From assembly GCF_004342025.1 (NCBI RefSeq), contig NZ_SLWN01000002.1, forward strand, positions 248,001 through 312,000: a DNA stretch of 64,000 bases, in the 5' to 3' direction. Shown one piece after another: positions 8,561 to 16,823 of the stretch (position 1 is the first letter of the stretch; each line of letters starts with the position of its first letter). The stretch is from Kribbella steppae (GTDB taxonomy: Bacteria > Actinomycetota > Actinomycetes > Propionibacteriales > Kribbellaceae). The position numbers and the translations under genes were made by a program. The notes under the pieces were generated by a model. It worked only from the letters and a program-made list of their open reading frames with translations, did no database searches and was not told the DNA's origin.

Positions 8561-8929
8561 ATGACGAGCAGGATTAGACTTAGCAATGAAGGACAGGGGG
8601 CGGGCAACGACGCAACCGGGCCGGGACCCGGTGCCGTCCGGGTCGCCCCCGGCACCATCCGGCTCAACGCCGACCGCACCGCCGACGAACGCCAGACCCT
8701 GGTGATCGTGAACACCGGCGACCGACCCGTGCAGATCGGCTCCCACCTGCACCTACCGGACGCCAACACCGCACTCTCCTTCGACCGGGCCGCCGCGCAC
8801 GGCTTCCGGTTGGACATCCCGTCCGGTACGTCGCAGCGCTTCGAGCCCGGGGCATCTCGGGAAGTGGAGCTGGTGGCGTTGAAAGGCAATCGGCGGGTGC
8901 CGGGGATTCAGGTGAAGCGGGATGGTTGA
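8561..8929 (+). CDS. ureB: urease beta subunit
   Basis: A 122-residue subunit that packs with UreA and UreC in the (alpha-beta-gamma)3 enzyme. The conserved core is present: [35 protein letters not shown] and [15 protein letters not shown] at the C-terminus. The first about 30 residues ([14 protein letters not shown]) are a Gly-rich extension, while the core typically starts at the PGAVRVAPG segment. The ATG at 8561 follows AAGGGGGAA. The end overlaps ureC by 8 bp. Confidence 0.97.
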   Translation: MTSRIRLSNEGQGAGNDATGPGPGAVRVAPGTIRLNADRTADERQTLVIVNTGDRPVQIGSHLHLPDANTALSFDRAAAHGFRLDIPSGTSQRFEPGASREVELVALKGNRRVPGIQVKRDG

Positions 8930-10625
8930 GATCTCGCGGGCGGCGTATGCCGCGTTGTACGGGCCGACGGTTGGGGATCAGGTTCGGTTGGGGGACACGG
9001 ACCTGTGGATCGAGGTGGAGCAGGACCTCACGGTCGGAGGTGAGGAGGTTGTGTTCGGCGGGGGAAAGTCGATCCGGGAGTCGATGGGGCAGGGTACGAC
9101 GACCCGGGCGGAAGGCGCGCCGGATACCGTCATCACGAATGTGCTGGTCCTCGACTGGTGGGGCATCGTGCGCGCGGATGTGGGGATCCGCGACGGCCGC
9201 ATCGTCGCGCTCGGGCGGGCCGGGAATCCGGACATCGCGGACGGCGTGCACCCCGAGCTGCGGATCGGACCGTCGACGGACGTGATCGCGGGCGAGGGGC
9301 GGATCCTCACCGCGGGCGCGATCGACTCCCACGTTCACCTGCTCTCGCCGTCGCAGCTGCATGAGGCGCTCGCCACCGGGATCACCACGATCGTCGGCGG
9401 CGGGACCGGGCCGAGCGAGGGGTCCAAGGCGACCACCGTGACGCCAGGTGCGTGGCATCTCGAGCAGATGCACCGGAGCCTCGACGCGTTCCCGCTCAAC
9501 GTGTTGCTGCTGGGCAAGGGGAACACGGTGAGTGCCGAGGCGCTCGCCGAGCAGGCGCTGGCCGGTGCCGCCGGATACAAGGTGCACGAGGATTGGGGTT
9601 CGACCCCGGCCGCGATCGACACCGCGCTGCGGGCCGCGGACGAGTGGGGGCTCCAGGTTGCCCTCCACGCCGACAGCCTGAACGAGGCCGGCTTCGTCGA
9701 ATCCACGCTGAACGCGATCGCCGGTCGCGGGATCCACGCCTTCCACGTCGAGGGCGCCGGCGGTGGGCATGCGCCGGACATCCTCTCGATCGCGTCGTAC
9801 CCGCATGTCATCCCGGGCTCGACCAACCCGACGTTGCCGCACACGGTCAACACCGTCGCCGAGCACCTCGACATGCTGATGGTCTGCCATCACCTCAGCC
9901 CGGACCTGCCAGAGGATCTCGCGTTCGCCGAGTCGCGGATCCGGGCGACGACGATCGCGGCCGAGGACATCCTGCACGACCTGGGCGCGTTGTCCGTCAC
10001 CTCGTCGGACGCGCAGGCGATGGGCCGGATCGGCGAGGTGATCACTCGTACGTGGCAGGTCGCGCACGTGATGAAGGACCGGCGCGGCCCACTCGGCACG
10101 AGCCTGCCGGCCGACAACGAGCGGGTACGGCGGTACGTCGCGAAGTACACGATCAACCCGGCAGTTGCCCATGGCATCGATCACGTGGTCGGCTCGGTGG
10201 AGAGCGGGAAGCTGGCGGATCTGACGCTGTGGGATCCGCGGTACTTCGGTGTCCGCCCGAGCCTGGTGATCAAGGGCGGCGCAATCGCGTGGGCGGCGTT
10301 GGGCGATCCGAACGCGTCGATCCCGACTCCGCAGCCGGTGCTGATGCGGCCGGCGTTCGGGGATGCGATCGGGGCGGATCTGTCGTTCACGTTCGTCTCC
10401 CCCGCCGCGTTGGACGATGGGTTGGCCGAGCGACTGCGGTTGCGTCGGCGGCTGCTCGCCGTACGGCCGACGCGGGAGATCGGCAAGGCGGACATGAAGA
10501 ACAACGATGCGCTGCCGAGTATCGACATCGATCCCGAGACGTTCGCGATCAAGGTCGACGGAGACCTGGTGGAGCCGGCGCCGGCCGACGTACTGCCACT
10601 CGCCCAGCTCTATGCGATGTTCTGA
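8922..10625 (+). CDS. ureC: urease alpha subunit (catalytic)
   Basis: The 567-residue catalytic subunit holding the dinuclear nickel centre. The carbamylated lysine is Lys220 in [12 protein letters not shown], the mobile-flap Cys322-His323 is in [13 protein letters not shown], and the nickel ligands lie in [17 protein letters not shown] and [12 protein letters not shown]. Length and numbering match the Bacillus pasteurii enzyme, and no catalytic residue looks lost. The ATG at 8922 overlaps ureB, and the stop overlaps the ureF start by 1 nt. The enzyme should be functional if maturation and nickel supply are in place. Confidence 0.98.
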   Translation: MVEISRAAYAALYGPTVGDQVRLGDTDLWIEVEQDLTVGGEEVVFGGGKSIRESMGQGTTTRAEGAPDTVITNVLVLDWWGIVRADVGIRDGRIVALGRAGNPDIADGVHPELRIGPSTDVIAGEGRILTAGAIDSHVHLLSPSQLHEALATGITTIVGGGTGPSEGSKATTVTPGAWHLEQMHRSLDAFPLNVLLLGKGNTVSAEALAEQALAGAAGYKVHEDWGSTPAAIDTALRAADEWGLQVALHADSLNEAGFVESTLNAIAGRGIHAFHVEGAGGGHAPDILSIASYPHVIPGSTNPTLPHTVNTVAEHLDMLMVCHHLSPDLPEDLAFAESRIRATTIAAEDILHDLGALSVTSSDAQAMGRIGEVITRTWQVAHVMKDRRGPLGTSLPADNERVRRYVAKYTINPAVAHGIDHVVGSVESGKLADLTLWDPRYFGVRPSLVIKGGAIAWAALGDPNASIPTPQPVLMRPAFGDAIGADLSFTFVSPAALDDGLAERLRLRRRLLAVRPTREIGKADMKNNDALPSIDIDPETFAIKVDGDLVEPAPADVLPLAQLYAMF

Positions 10626-11431
10626 TGACCTCGCCTGAGGTGGTCGCGTTGATGCTGGCCGACGGCCGGTTGCCGACCGGCGGGCACACCCAGTCCGCCG
10701 GTCTCGAGCCGGCCGTCCGCGCCGGGCTAGGTGCCGACGGCAAGCAACTCGCCGACGTCGCCGCCTACGCCCGAGACCGTCTCCGCACAGTCACCCGAGT
10801 CGAAGCCGCCACCGCCGTACTCGCTCGCCACATCACCCTGGATGCTCCGTCGCCGAGTCGTGGATTTCTGCTGGAGAACGGGCCCTCAGCCGACGGAAAT
10901 CCACGACTGAGTGTCGACTCAGCGGAGGACGAGGTGGGCGCGAGTGCTGGGGGTCCGACGGGTGCGGCGGCGGGACGATCGGGGCTCGCGGTGGTTGAGG
11001 GGGCCTGGGCGGCTCGGACGCCTTCTCAGGTGTTGCGGGGGGTGTCGCGGCGGCAAGGGCGGGCGTACTTGCGGCTGGCGGCGCGAGTTTGGCCCGATGT
11101 ACTGCGGTATCTCAAGCGAGACAGTGAGGTCGCGAGGCCGATTGTGGTGGGGGTGATCGGGGGTGTGACAGGGCTGTCGGCGGAGCAGGTTGCCAGGTTG
11201 GTCGCGTACGACGACGTACAGACAGTGGTGGCCGCTTCGCTCAAGTTACTGCCAGTAGATCCAGCCGACGCGGCGACCTGGCTGGCCGGACTGCATGACG
11301 ACATCGAGCGGCTCGTCACCGACGTCGCGCCGTTGACCGAGATCGACAAGTTGCCGGCGGACGGGGCGCCGCTGATCGACGTGTTCGCCCAGAACCACGC
11401 CAACGAAAGAATGAGGTTGTTCCATGCCTGA
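10625..11431 (+). CDS. ureF: urease accessory protein UreF, with internal insertion
   Basis: UreF joins UreD and UreG in the complex that loads nickel and CO2 into UreC. The ends are normal: [20 protein letters not shown] at the start, the [22 protein letters not shown] segment and the C-terminal [15 protein letters not shown]. The protein is 268 residues, about 40-50 longer than usual, because residues of about 78-125 (from APSPSRGF through GAAAGRSG) form a Ser/Gly/Ala-rich stretch where relatives have a short loop. That stretch is coded by DNA with perfect inverted repeats (see the repeat entry). It remains in frame. Leu208 is coded by TTA (11246-11248), a rare codon in such genomes. Confidence 0.88.
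   Translation: MTSPEVVALMLADGRLPTGGHTQSAGLEPAVRAGLGADGKQLADVAAYARDRLRTVTRVEAATAVLARHITLDAPSPSRGFLLENGPSADGNPRLSVDSAEDEVGASAGGPTGAAAGRSGLAVVEGAWAARTPSQVLRGVSRRQGRAYLRLAARVWPDVLRYLKRDSEVARPIVVGVIGGVTGLSAEQVARLVAYDDVQTVVAASLKLLPVDPADAATWLAGLHDDIERLVTDVAPLTEIDKLPADGAPLIDVFAQNHANERMRLFHA
10856..10922. repeat. palindromic insertion inside ureF
   Basis: The arm AGTCGTGGATTTC (10856-10868) is the perfect reverse complement of 10896-10908, with a 27-nt spacer. Immediately after it, CTGAGT (10907-10912) pairs with ACTCAG (10917-10922). The element lies wholly in the stretch of ureF absent from typical homologues and keeps the frame. This resembles small in-frame palindromic elements, but I cannot see other copies in the window. 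Confidence 0.7.
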
Positions 11432-12143
11432 ACACAGAACGCGTTCCTTCCGGCTGGGCGTCGCCGGCCCGGTGGGCACTGGGAAGAGCTCGTTGATTGC
11501 CACCGTCTGCCGGGAGCTGGCCGACGAACTGAGGCTCGGCGTGATCACCAACGACATCTACACCGACGAGGATGCGCGGTTGCTGCGGTCGGCCGGCGTC
11601 CTGGAGCCGGAGCGGATCCGCGCGGTGGAGACCGGCGCTTGCCCGCACACCGCGATCCGGGACGACGTGACGCCGAACCTGATCGCGGTCGAGGATCTCG
11701 AGCGGGACTTCGCGCCGCTGGATGTCGTCCTGGTGGAGTCCGGTGGTGACAACCTGACGGCGACCTTCTCCCCCGCGCTCGTCGATGCGCAGATCTTCGT
11801 CCTCGATGTCGCGGGCGGTGGGGACGTCGCGCGCAAGGGCGGTCCGGGGATCGCGCGAGCGGACTTACTCGTAGTAAATAAGACGGATCTCTCGCCGTAC
11901 GTCGGGGTGGACGTCGAGCAGATGGTGAAGGATGCCGAGGCCGCGCGCGACGGTAAGCCGGTACTCGCGCTGTCCCGCAACGACCCGGCATCGGTCGCCC
12001 GGCTGAAGGAATGGGTGCTGTCCATGACAAGAGTCGTCCGCAGCGGTGAGCACACGCCCGTCGATCCCGGCCCGATGGCGCCGCATTCTCACGTCGGCGA
12101 GAACGGCGAGCTGATCACCCATACCCATGCCCACGCGCATTGA
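11424..12143 (+). CDS. ureG: urease accessory GTPase UreG with His-rich tail
   Basis: A SIMIBI-class GTPase that drives nickel insertion into urease. The 239 residues include the P-loop GPVGTGKSS (15-23), the [13 protein letters not shown] and [15 protein letters not shown] metal/switch segments with the CPH motif, [15 protein letters not shown], and the guanine motif NKTD. The C-terminus (about residues 221-239) carries six histidines in [19 protein letters not shown]. There is no ureE here, so this tail could hold nickel. One Leu in [10 protein letters not shown] is a TTA codon (11865-11867), followed by unusually AT-rich codons. It overlaps ureF by 8 bp and ureD by 17 bp. Confidence 0.96.
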   Translation: MPEHRTRSFRLGVAGPVGTGKSSLIATVCRELADELRLGVITNDIYTDEDARLLRSAGVLEPERIRAVETGACPHTAIRDDVTPNLIAVEDLERDFAPLDVVLVESGGDNLTATFSPALVDAQIFVLDVAGGGDVARKGGPGIARADLLVVNKTDLSPYVGVDVEQMVKDAEAARDGKPVLALSRNDPASVARLKEWVLSMTRVVRSGEHTPVDPGPMAPHSHVGENGELITHTHAHAH

Positions 12144-12795
12144 GGTTGTCGCCGACCCGGTTCGCGACCGATGTGTGCTGACGACTGATCACCTGTCACC
12201 CCGGCAGCTACCTGGGCCGCCCGGCGTCGTACGGATTGCGCTGGTCGCCGCTGGGGCCTTGTTGCTGGCCGGAGACCAGGTGCGGATCGAGGTCGTGGTG
12301 TCAGGGCCGGTGCGGGTGGAGATCGTCGAGACAGCCGGGACCGTTGCGTATGGGATGCGCGGCGGGTCGGCGCGGTGGGACGTCGACATCCGGCTCACCG
12401 ACGGTGCGAGTCTGCGCTGGTACGGCGAACCGTTCGTCGTCTCGGCCGATGCGGCGGTGATGCGGTCGACCGTCGTACGGATGGAGAACGGGTGTACGGC
12501 GGAACTGCGGGAGTCACTCGTACTCGGGCGGCATGGAGAAGTCGGCGGCGCGCTGCAGACGATGACGCGGGCGTGGATCGGCGACGAGCTCACCCTGGCC
12601 GAAGACCTCGACCTGTCCCCCGACGCCCGCGACGGCTGGGCGGTCATGCACACCGCCCGTTGCCTGGACACCGTCACCTCGCTCGGCTTCCGCCTTCCTG
12701 AAGAGGCTCAGACCATGCAGCTCGAGGGGTGCGGTTCGATCGCGCGCCGATTGGTCCACGAGCATCACGAGAGCGACCTCCAGCAAGTGCGCTGA
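12127..12795 (+). CDS. ureD: urease accessory protein UreD
   Basis: UreD (UreH) is the scaffold through which nickel passes from UreG to apo-urease. The segments [54 protein letters not shown] and [14 protein letters not shown] match the family. At 222 residues it is shorter than the usual 250-280, which is common in actinobacterial versions. It is the last gene of the overlapping ureABCFGD set and ends 17 bp before a kinase gene. Confidence 0.92.
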   Translation: MPTRIEVVADPVRDRCVLTTDHLSPRQLPGPPGVVRIALVAAGALLLAGDQVRIEVVVSGPVRVEIVETAGTVAYGMRGGSARWDVDIRLTDGASLRWYGEPFVVSADAAVMRSTVVRMENGCTAELRESLVLGRHGEVGGALQTMTRAWIGDELTLAEDLDLSPDARDGWAVMHTARCLDTVTSLGFRLPEEAQTMQLEGCGSIARRLVHEHHESDLQQVR

Positions 12796-12812
12796 GCTTC
12801 TAGGATCGTGGG

Positions 12813-13445
12813 GTGCAGACACTCGACTCGGCGACCGCGTACGACCGTGCCGTCGACCTTGCCACGAAGGGCCGGCGTTCCATCCTCGGCATCACCGGTG
12901 CGCCGGCGGCCGGGAAGTCGACGTACGCCGAGCAGCTCACGGCGAAGCTGATCGCCGACGGGCACCGGGTCGCGCTGGTGCCGATGGACGGGTACCACCT
13001 GGCGCAGTCGGTGCTGGAGGACCTCGGTCTCGCCGAGGTGAAGGGGGCGCCGCACACGTTCGACGGGTACGGGTTCGTTGCCTTGCTCAAGAGGTTGAAG
13101 GAGGCACCGGACGAGCAGATCTGGGCGCCGCGCTTCGAACGCGGGTTGGAGGATTCGATTGCCGCGAGCATCGGAATCGCACCGGACGTCATGCTGGTCG
13201 TGACCGAGGGGAACTACCTGCTCTTCGACGAGATGCCGTGGGCAGCTGTCCGCACGTGGCTCGACCATTGCTGGTACGTCGAGGTACCCGAACAACTGCG
13301 GCACGACCGCCTGGAAGCCCGTCACCGCCGCTACGGCCGCTCCCCCGAGGAAGCCCGCGAGCGCACCTTCGGCACCGACGAACACAACGCCAGACTGATC
13401 GCCGCCACCGCGCCGGCTGCGGACGCGGTCATTCAGCTGTCCTGA
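12813..13445 (+). CDS. nucleoside/nucleotide kinase family protein (uridine kinase-like P-loop)
   Basis: A 210-residue P-loop kinase. Walker A is GAPAAGKST (residues 30-38), followed by ALVPMDGYHLAQSVLEDLG, where the DGYH carries the acid and base seen in phosphoribulokinase/uridine kinase relatives. Then come GAPHTFDGYGF, VTEGNYLLFDE (Walker B-like) and the lid region RRYGRSPEEARERTFGTDEHN. The GTG at 12813 is the chosen start. The physiological substrate of this subgroup (sugar, nucleoside or pantothenate) is not determined by sequence. It lies 17 bp after ureD, so it may be cotranscribed with the urease genes. The 3' end overlaps the opposing TetR gene by 13 bp. Confidence 0.82.
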   Translation: MQTLDSATAYDRAVDLATKGRRSILGITGAPAAGKSTYAEQLTAKLIADGHRVALVPMDGYHLAQSVLEDLGLAEVKGAPHTFDGYGFVALLKRLKEAPDEQIWAPRFERGLEDSIAASIGIAPDVMLVVTEGNYLLFDEMPWAAVRTWLDHCWYVEVPEQLRHDRLEARHRRYGRSPEEARERTFGTDEHNARLIAATAPAADAVIQLS

Positions 13446-14173
13446 CAGACCCGCTCGATGAAACCGGCCACGCCGTCCAGGTAGAGCTGGAGGCCGAAGT
13501 CGAAGTCCTCGTCGCTCATCTCGTCGAAGTTGCTCACCTCGTCGAAGACACGGGCATCGAGGACCCGCGCCAGCGCGGGGAGTTGGCGGCTGTCGACCAC
13601 GAGGGCGAGGATCTCGCCGTACTGGCTGAAGGCGGCGGGGTTCTCGCGGAATCCGGCGGCGAGGTCGAGGGAGAGCCGGATCTCGCCGTGGACATACGTC
13701 ATCAGGCCCATCACGACGCCGACCTTGGCCCCCTCGGGCAGGCCGGTGTCCTTCAGCGCGCCGAGGGCGGAATCCAGCCAGGCGAGGTTGTTCGGCCCGG
13801 CCGGCGGGCCGGCGATCGGGAGCTTCGAATACCAGCGGTGTTTGCGGATGGCGACCATCACGCCCTCCGCCCAGAACGTCAGCCCGGTCCGCCAGTCGAC
13901 ACCGTCCGGCAGCGGATCGGGACGCTCGAGCGCGGCGTCCGACATCAGGACGAGCAGTTCATCCTTGCTCTTCACGTGCCGGTAGAGCGCCATCGTCGAG
14001 TTGCCCAGCCGCTCGGCCACCCGCGCCATCGAGACCGCGGCCAGGCCCTCGGCGTCGGCGAGGTCGATCGCCGCCCGGGTGATGTCGTCGACGGTCAGTG
14101 ACGGCTTCGGCCCGCGCCGGCTGCCGTCCCGCAGTCGCCACATCAGCGCCACCTCGGCCGGCAACTCGCTCAT
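13433..14173 (-). CDS. TetR-family regulator with TetR_C-type ligand domain
   Basis: About 246 residues. The helix-turn-helix is ITRAAIDLADAEGLAAVSMARVAERLGNSTMALYRHVKSKDELL, preceded by a basic stretch RDGSRRGPKPSLTV. The larger C-terminal domain fits the class that includes tetracycline-repressor-like proteins. The ATG at 14173 has GAGG 8 nt upstream; a GTG at 14179 is equally possible. It is divergent from a DrrAB-type efflux transporter, and two palindromes lie in the shared promoter region, so it likely represses the pump until a drug-like ligand binds. Confidence 0.9.
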   Translation of the reverse strand: MSELPAEVALMWRLRDGSRRGPKPSLTVDDITRAAIDLADAEGLAAVSMARVAERLGNSTMALYRHVKSKDELLVLMSDAALERPDPLPDGVDWRTGLTFWAEGVMVAIRKHRWYSKLPIAGPPAGPNNLAWLDSALGALKDTGLPEGAKVGVVMGLMTYVHGEIRLSLDLAAGFRENPAAFSQYGEILALVVDSRQLPALARVLDARVFDEVSNFDEMSDEDFDFGLQLYLDGVAGFIERVCQDS

Positions 14174-14222
14174 CTCCACCGCCTCAGTCTAGGGAGCCAC
14201 CAAGTAGGGCTTGCACATACAT

Positions 14223-14261
14223 ATAGCGTACATGCTACGCTATTTAGCGTATCTAATACGC
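14223..14261. promoter_or_regulatory. two palindromic operators in the TetR/ABC-efflux promoter region
   Basis: ATAGCGTA (14223-14230) pairs with TACGCTAT (14236-14243) across 5 nt, and GCGTAT (14247-14252) pairs with ATACGC (14256-14261) across 3 nt. Both share the core GCGTA, so this is two copies of the same dyad about 21 bp apart, an arrangement suited to two regulator dimers. The stretch is much more AT-rich than its surroundings. TTGCAC at 14211-14216 could be a -35 box for the ABC genes. Confidence 0.7.
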
Positions 14262-14277
14262 AGTGGGGAGGGGAACG

Positions 14278-15189
14278 ATGATCGTCGAGGCAACCGGCCT
14301 GCGGAAGTCCTTCGGGGCGACAGAGGTACTCACCGGGGTCGACCTGCAGGTCCCGGAGGGATCCGTGCTCGCCCTGCTCGGCCCGAACGGCGCCGGCAAA
14401 ACCACCATCGTGCGGATCCTGACCACACTGACCAGGCCGGATGCCGGCCAGGCGACCATCGCCGGGTACGACGTACTGCGCGAGCCGGCCCAGGTTCGCG
14501 GCGTCATCAGCCTGACCGGGCAGTACGCCGCGGTCGACGAGAACCAGACCGGCCGGGAGAACCTGGTCATGGTCGGCCGGCTGATGCATCTCGGCCGGCC
14601 TGCCGCGCGACGCCGTACCGCCGAACTGCTCGAACAGTTCGGGTTGACCGATGCGATGGACCGCCGGGTGAAGACGTACTCCGGCGGGATGCGGCGGCGG
14701 CTCGACCTGGCGATGTGCCTGATCGCGCAGCCACGGGTGATCTTCCTGGACGAGCCGACCACCGGGCTCGACCCGGCCAGCAGGTCGACGATGTGGGACG
14801 CGATCGGCGAACTCGTCCGCGACGGCACCACCATCCTGCTGACCACGCAGTATCTCGAGGAGGCGGACCGGCTCGCCGACCAGATCGTGCTGCTCGACAA
14901 GGGCGGGATCGTCGCCACCGGCACCGCCGACGCACTGAAGGCCCAGATCGGCGGCGAGCGGATCGAGCTCCGGTTCGCCGACGAGATGCAGTTGCTGAAG
15001 GCAACCGGCGTACTGGACGGGATCGCCGATCAACTGGTGCTGAACATTCCGTCCGACGGTACGGCGGCGCACCTGCACCACGTCCTCGACGTACTGCGGG
15101 ACAACGGGCTGCAACCGGAACGAGTGTCGTCCCACCGGCCGACGCTGGACGACGTCTTTCTGGCTCTGACCGCCTCAGATAGGAGCTGA
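14278..15189 (+). CDS. DrrA-like ABC transporter ATP-binding protein
   Basis: A 303-residue ATPase of the daunorubicin-resistance type efflux family, cytosolic and membrane-associated. Walker A is GPNGAGKTT, the Q-loop is in ISLTGQYAAVDENQTG, the signature is YSGGMRRRLDLAM, Walker B is RVIFLDEPTTGLDP, and the H-loop region is TTILLTTQYLEEADRLAD. The C-terminal about 80 residues form the DrrA-specific extension. The ATG at 14278 follows GGGGAGGGG. It is 4 bp upstream of its permease and divergent from the TetR regulator. The substrate is unknown. Confidence 0.93.
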   Translation: MIVEATGLRKSFGATEVLTGVDLQVPEGSVLALLGPNGAGKTTIVRILTTLTRPDAGQATIAGYDVLREPAQVRGVISLTGQYAAVDENQTGRENLVMVGRLMHLGRPAARRRTAELLEQFGLTDAMDRRVKTYSGGMRRRLDLAMCLIAQPRVIFLDEPTTGLDPASRSTMWDAIGELVRDGTTILLTTQYLEEADRLADQIVLLDKGGIVATGTADALKAQIGGERIELRFADEMQLLKATGVLDGIADQLVLNIPSDGTAAHLHHVLDVLRDNGLQPERVSSHRPTLDDVFLALTASDRS

Positions 15190-15193
15190 TCAA

Positions 15194-15967
15194 ATGTCAC
15201 ATCAAGGAGCCGGCGCCGCGCTCTCCGACGCGGTCACCATGATCGACCGCTGCGTCCGGCTGATGCGCCGGAACGTGGACACCCTGTTCGTCTCGATCCT
15301 GTTGCCGATGCTGATGATGGCGCTGTTCGTCTATGTCTTCGGCGGCGCGATCGACACGGGCGCGGAATACATCAACTACGTCGTTCCGGGCATCCTGCTG
15401 CTCACCACCGGGTACGGCGCCTCGAACACGGCGATGGCGGTCGCGGACGACATGAACAGCGGAATGATCGATCGGCTGCGATCGCTGCCGATCCGCAGCT
15501 TCGCAGTGCTGACCGGTCACGTTACTGCGAGTGTCGCGCGTAACGCGGTGTCAACGGCGATCGTCATCCTCGCCTCGCTGGCGATGGGATTCCGGCCCGC
15601 CGCCGGCCCGGCCGACTGGCTCGCCGCGATCGGACTGCTCCTTCTCTATGTTCTCGCGCTGTCCTGGCTCGCGGCCGGTCTGGGCGTGATCGCGAAGTCG
15701 GTGGAGTCGGCCAGCACGCTGAGTTTCTTCATGTTGTTCCTGCCGTATCTGAGCAGCGCGTTCGTCCAGCCGGAGACGATGCCGTCGTGGTTGCGGCCGA
15801 TCAGCGAGCACCAGCCGATCACGCCGGTGATCGAGACCGTGCGGAGCTTCCTGATCGGGACACCGATGGGGAACAACGGCTGGATCGCGCTCGCCTGGTG
15901 TACCGGTCTGCTCCTGTTTTCGGTCACGTTGGCGACATCGTTGTACCGCCGCCGCACCAGCCGCTGA
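15194..15967 (+). CDS. DrrB-like ABC-2 type permease
   Basis: A 257-residue membrane partner of the preceding ATPase. Six membrane segments are visible: TLFVSILLPMLMMALFVYVF, INYVVPGILLLTTGYGASNT, VSTAIVILASLAMGF, WLAAIGLLLLYVLALSWLAAGLG, STLSFFMLFLPYLSSAF and IALAWCTGLLLFSVTLATS. The motif FVQPETMPSWLRPISEHQPITP is typical of this family. Together the two genes form an exporter of a lipophilic drug or lipid. A short hairpin with a T run follows the stop. Confidence 0.92.
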   Translation: MSHQGAGAALSDAVTMIDRCVRLMRRNVDTLFVSILLPMLMMALFVYVFGGAIDTGAEYINYVVPGILLLTTGYGASNTAMAVADDMNSGMIDRLRSLPIRSFAVLTGHVTASVARNAVSTAIVILASLAMGFRPAAGPADWLAAIGLLLLYVLALSWLAAGLGVIAKSVESASTLSFFMLFLPYLSSAFVQPETMPSWLRPISEHQPITPVIETVRSFLIGTPMGNNGWIALAWCTGLLLFSVTLATSLYRRRTSR

Positions 15968-15982
15968 ACGCTTTTTTCATGC

Positions 15983-16001
15983 CGTTCGTAGAACGACTTT
16001 T
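15983..16001 (+). terminator. weak hairpin terminator after the DrrB-like gene
   Basis: CGTTC (15983-15987) and GAACG (15991-15995) flank GTA, followed by ACTTTT. The stem is only 5 bp, so strength is uncertain. It sits 16 bp after the permease stop and before the 6C-like RNA. Confidence 0.4.
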
Positions 16002-16053
16002 GCCGAGGCGCGGATTTGGTTCGAACATGACCCCGCGGCCAGGTTACGGTTTA

Positions 16054-16134
16054 AGTCCCCCCAACGTGTGGTGGTCCCACTCCCCCCGGGACCCACACGG
16101 ACAAGCGCCCCGATCTCTGATCGGGGCGCTCTGT
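16054..16134 (+). ncRNA. 6C-like small RNA
   Basis: The element has two runs of exactly six C, at 16057-16062 (context AGTCCCCCCAAC) and 16082-16087. The second run is in the loop of a hairpin whose stem is CGTGTG (16065-16070) plus GGTCCC (16073-16078) against GGGACC (16088-16093) and CACACG (16094-16099). A perfect 12-bp terminator stem AGCGCCCCGATC (16104-16115) with 16119-16130 and a T-rich tail follows directly. TACGGT at 16045-16050 is a plausible -10 box. C-run hairpins closed by a terminator match the actinobacterial 6C RNA class as I remember it. A covariance-model search would settle it. Confidence 0.68.
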
Positions 16135-16373
16135 TTTCCCCTGCAAATCATGGGAATTCCGGACTGTACCTCTATCGAGTGCCGGGGTCGAGCAGAGCGT
16201 CCGCCGTGCGACGGATGGGCTCCCCGGGGACCGTCGATGCGGCCGGAGGTGAACGCGGCGAGGGCGGCGTACGTGTGGCTGGACAACGGACCAGAAAAAC
16301 TTGTCGAGGTGATGTCGAATCTGGCGGGTCTGGTCCGACGTATCAGTAAGAGCGACCAAAGGAGAGGGTCAGA
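16135..16373. other. gene-free stretch between the 6C-like RNA and the small ORF
   Basis: I see no supported gene here. It must hold the promoter of the 77-residue protein. GAGCAGAGCGTCCGCC and the surrounding GC-rich sequence show no clear repeat. AAAGGAGAGGG just before 16374 is a strong ribosome site. Confidence 0.4.
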
Positions 16374-16607
16374 ATGAACATCACCGCCACCGTAGACACC
16401 GCCACCACCAACATGATCGTCACCATGCTCGCCGAGGGCAGCCCGGTCTGGTTCGTCGCCGGCATGGTCAAGATGCGCAACCACGACGTCTATCTGATCG
16501 GCCGGGCCGCCGGCTATCCGGACAAGGCGCAACTGCGCCGGGCCGTGTGGGCGCAGAAGAACCGCACCCGCGTCCCGCAAGCGCAGGCGCAGGCGCTAGC
16601 TGCCTGA
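16374..16607 (+). CDS. small hypothetical protein, possible helix-turn-helix
   Basis: A 77-residue protein with an excellent ribosome site (AAAGGAGAGGG, 4-5 nt from the ATG). The middle part, VTMLAEGSPVWFVAGMVKMR followed by VYLIGRAAGYPDKAQLRRAV, looks like a helical bundle with a turn and could be a small helix-turn-helix. The tail is Gln/Ala-rich (VPQAQAQALAA). I do not recognise the family. It is flanked upstream by the 6C-like RNA and downstream by a perfect 15-bp terminator, so it appears to be its own transcription unit. Strong translation signals argue that it is real. Confidence 0.75.
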   Translation: MNITATVDTATTNMIVTMLAEGSPVWFVAGMVKMRNHDVYLIGRAAGYPDKAQLRRAVWAQKNRTRVPQAQAQALAA

Positions 16608-16634
16608 CACTCCTTCAGGTCGCTCCAAAAGCAC

Positions 16635-16674
16635 CGTCGGCCGCTGCTGTCCCCCGGGGCAGCAGCGGCCGACG
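16635..16674 (+). terminator. strong intrinsic terminator
   Basis: CGTCGGCCGCTGCTG (16635-16649) pairs perfectly with 16660-16674 across a 10-nt C/G loop. The following TCTGTCTG is only moderately T-rich, which is usual in actinobacteria. It closes the 77-residue gene. Confidence 0.85.
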
Positions 16675-16823
16675 TCTGTCTGCACGTCAAAGGCTGACCG
16701 GCGCGGTATGTGGCTGAGCGCACGGTTGGGTGGGGCCAGGCCTACTTCGGGCCCGATCTGGCCGAATTCGCGGTTCGGGTGGTGCAGAGTGAAATCACCA
16801 ACCGCAGCGAGGAAGAGGTTTCG

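Noticed and set aside
9452..10624. Long N-terminal extension of UreF across the end of ureC
   Set aside because: The conserved UreF N-terminus begins at the ATG 10625 overlapping the ureC stop; earlier codons are ureC in another frame.
16021..16135. tRNA or tRNA-like gene
   Set aside because: No cloverleaf or T-loop consensus; the C-runs and terminator fit a 6C-like RNA instead.
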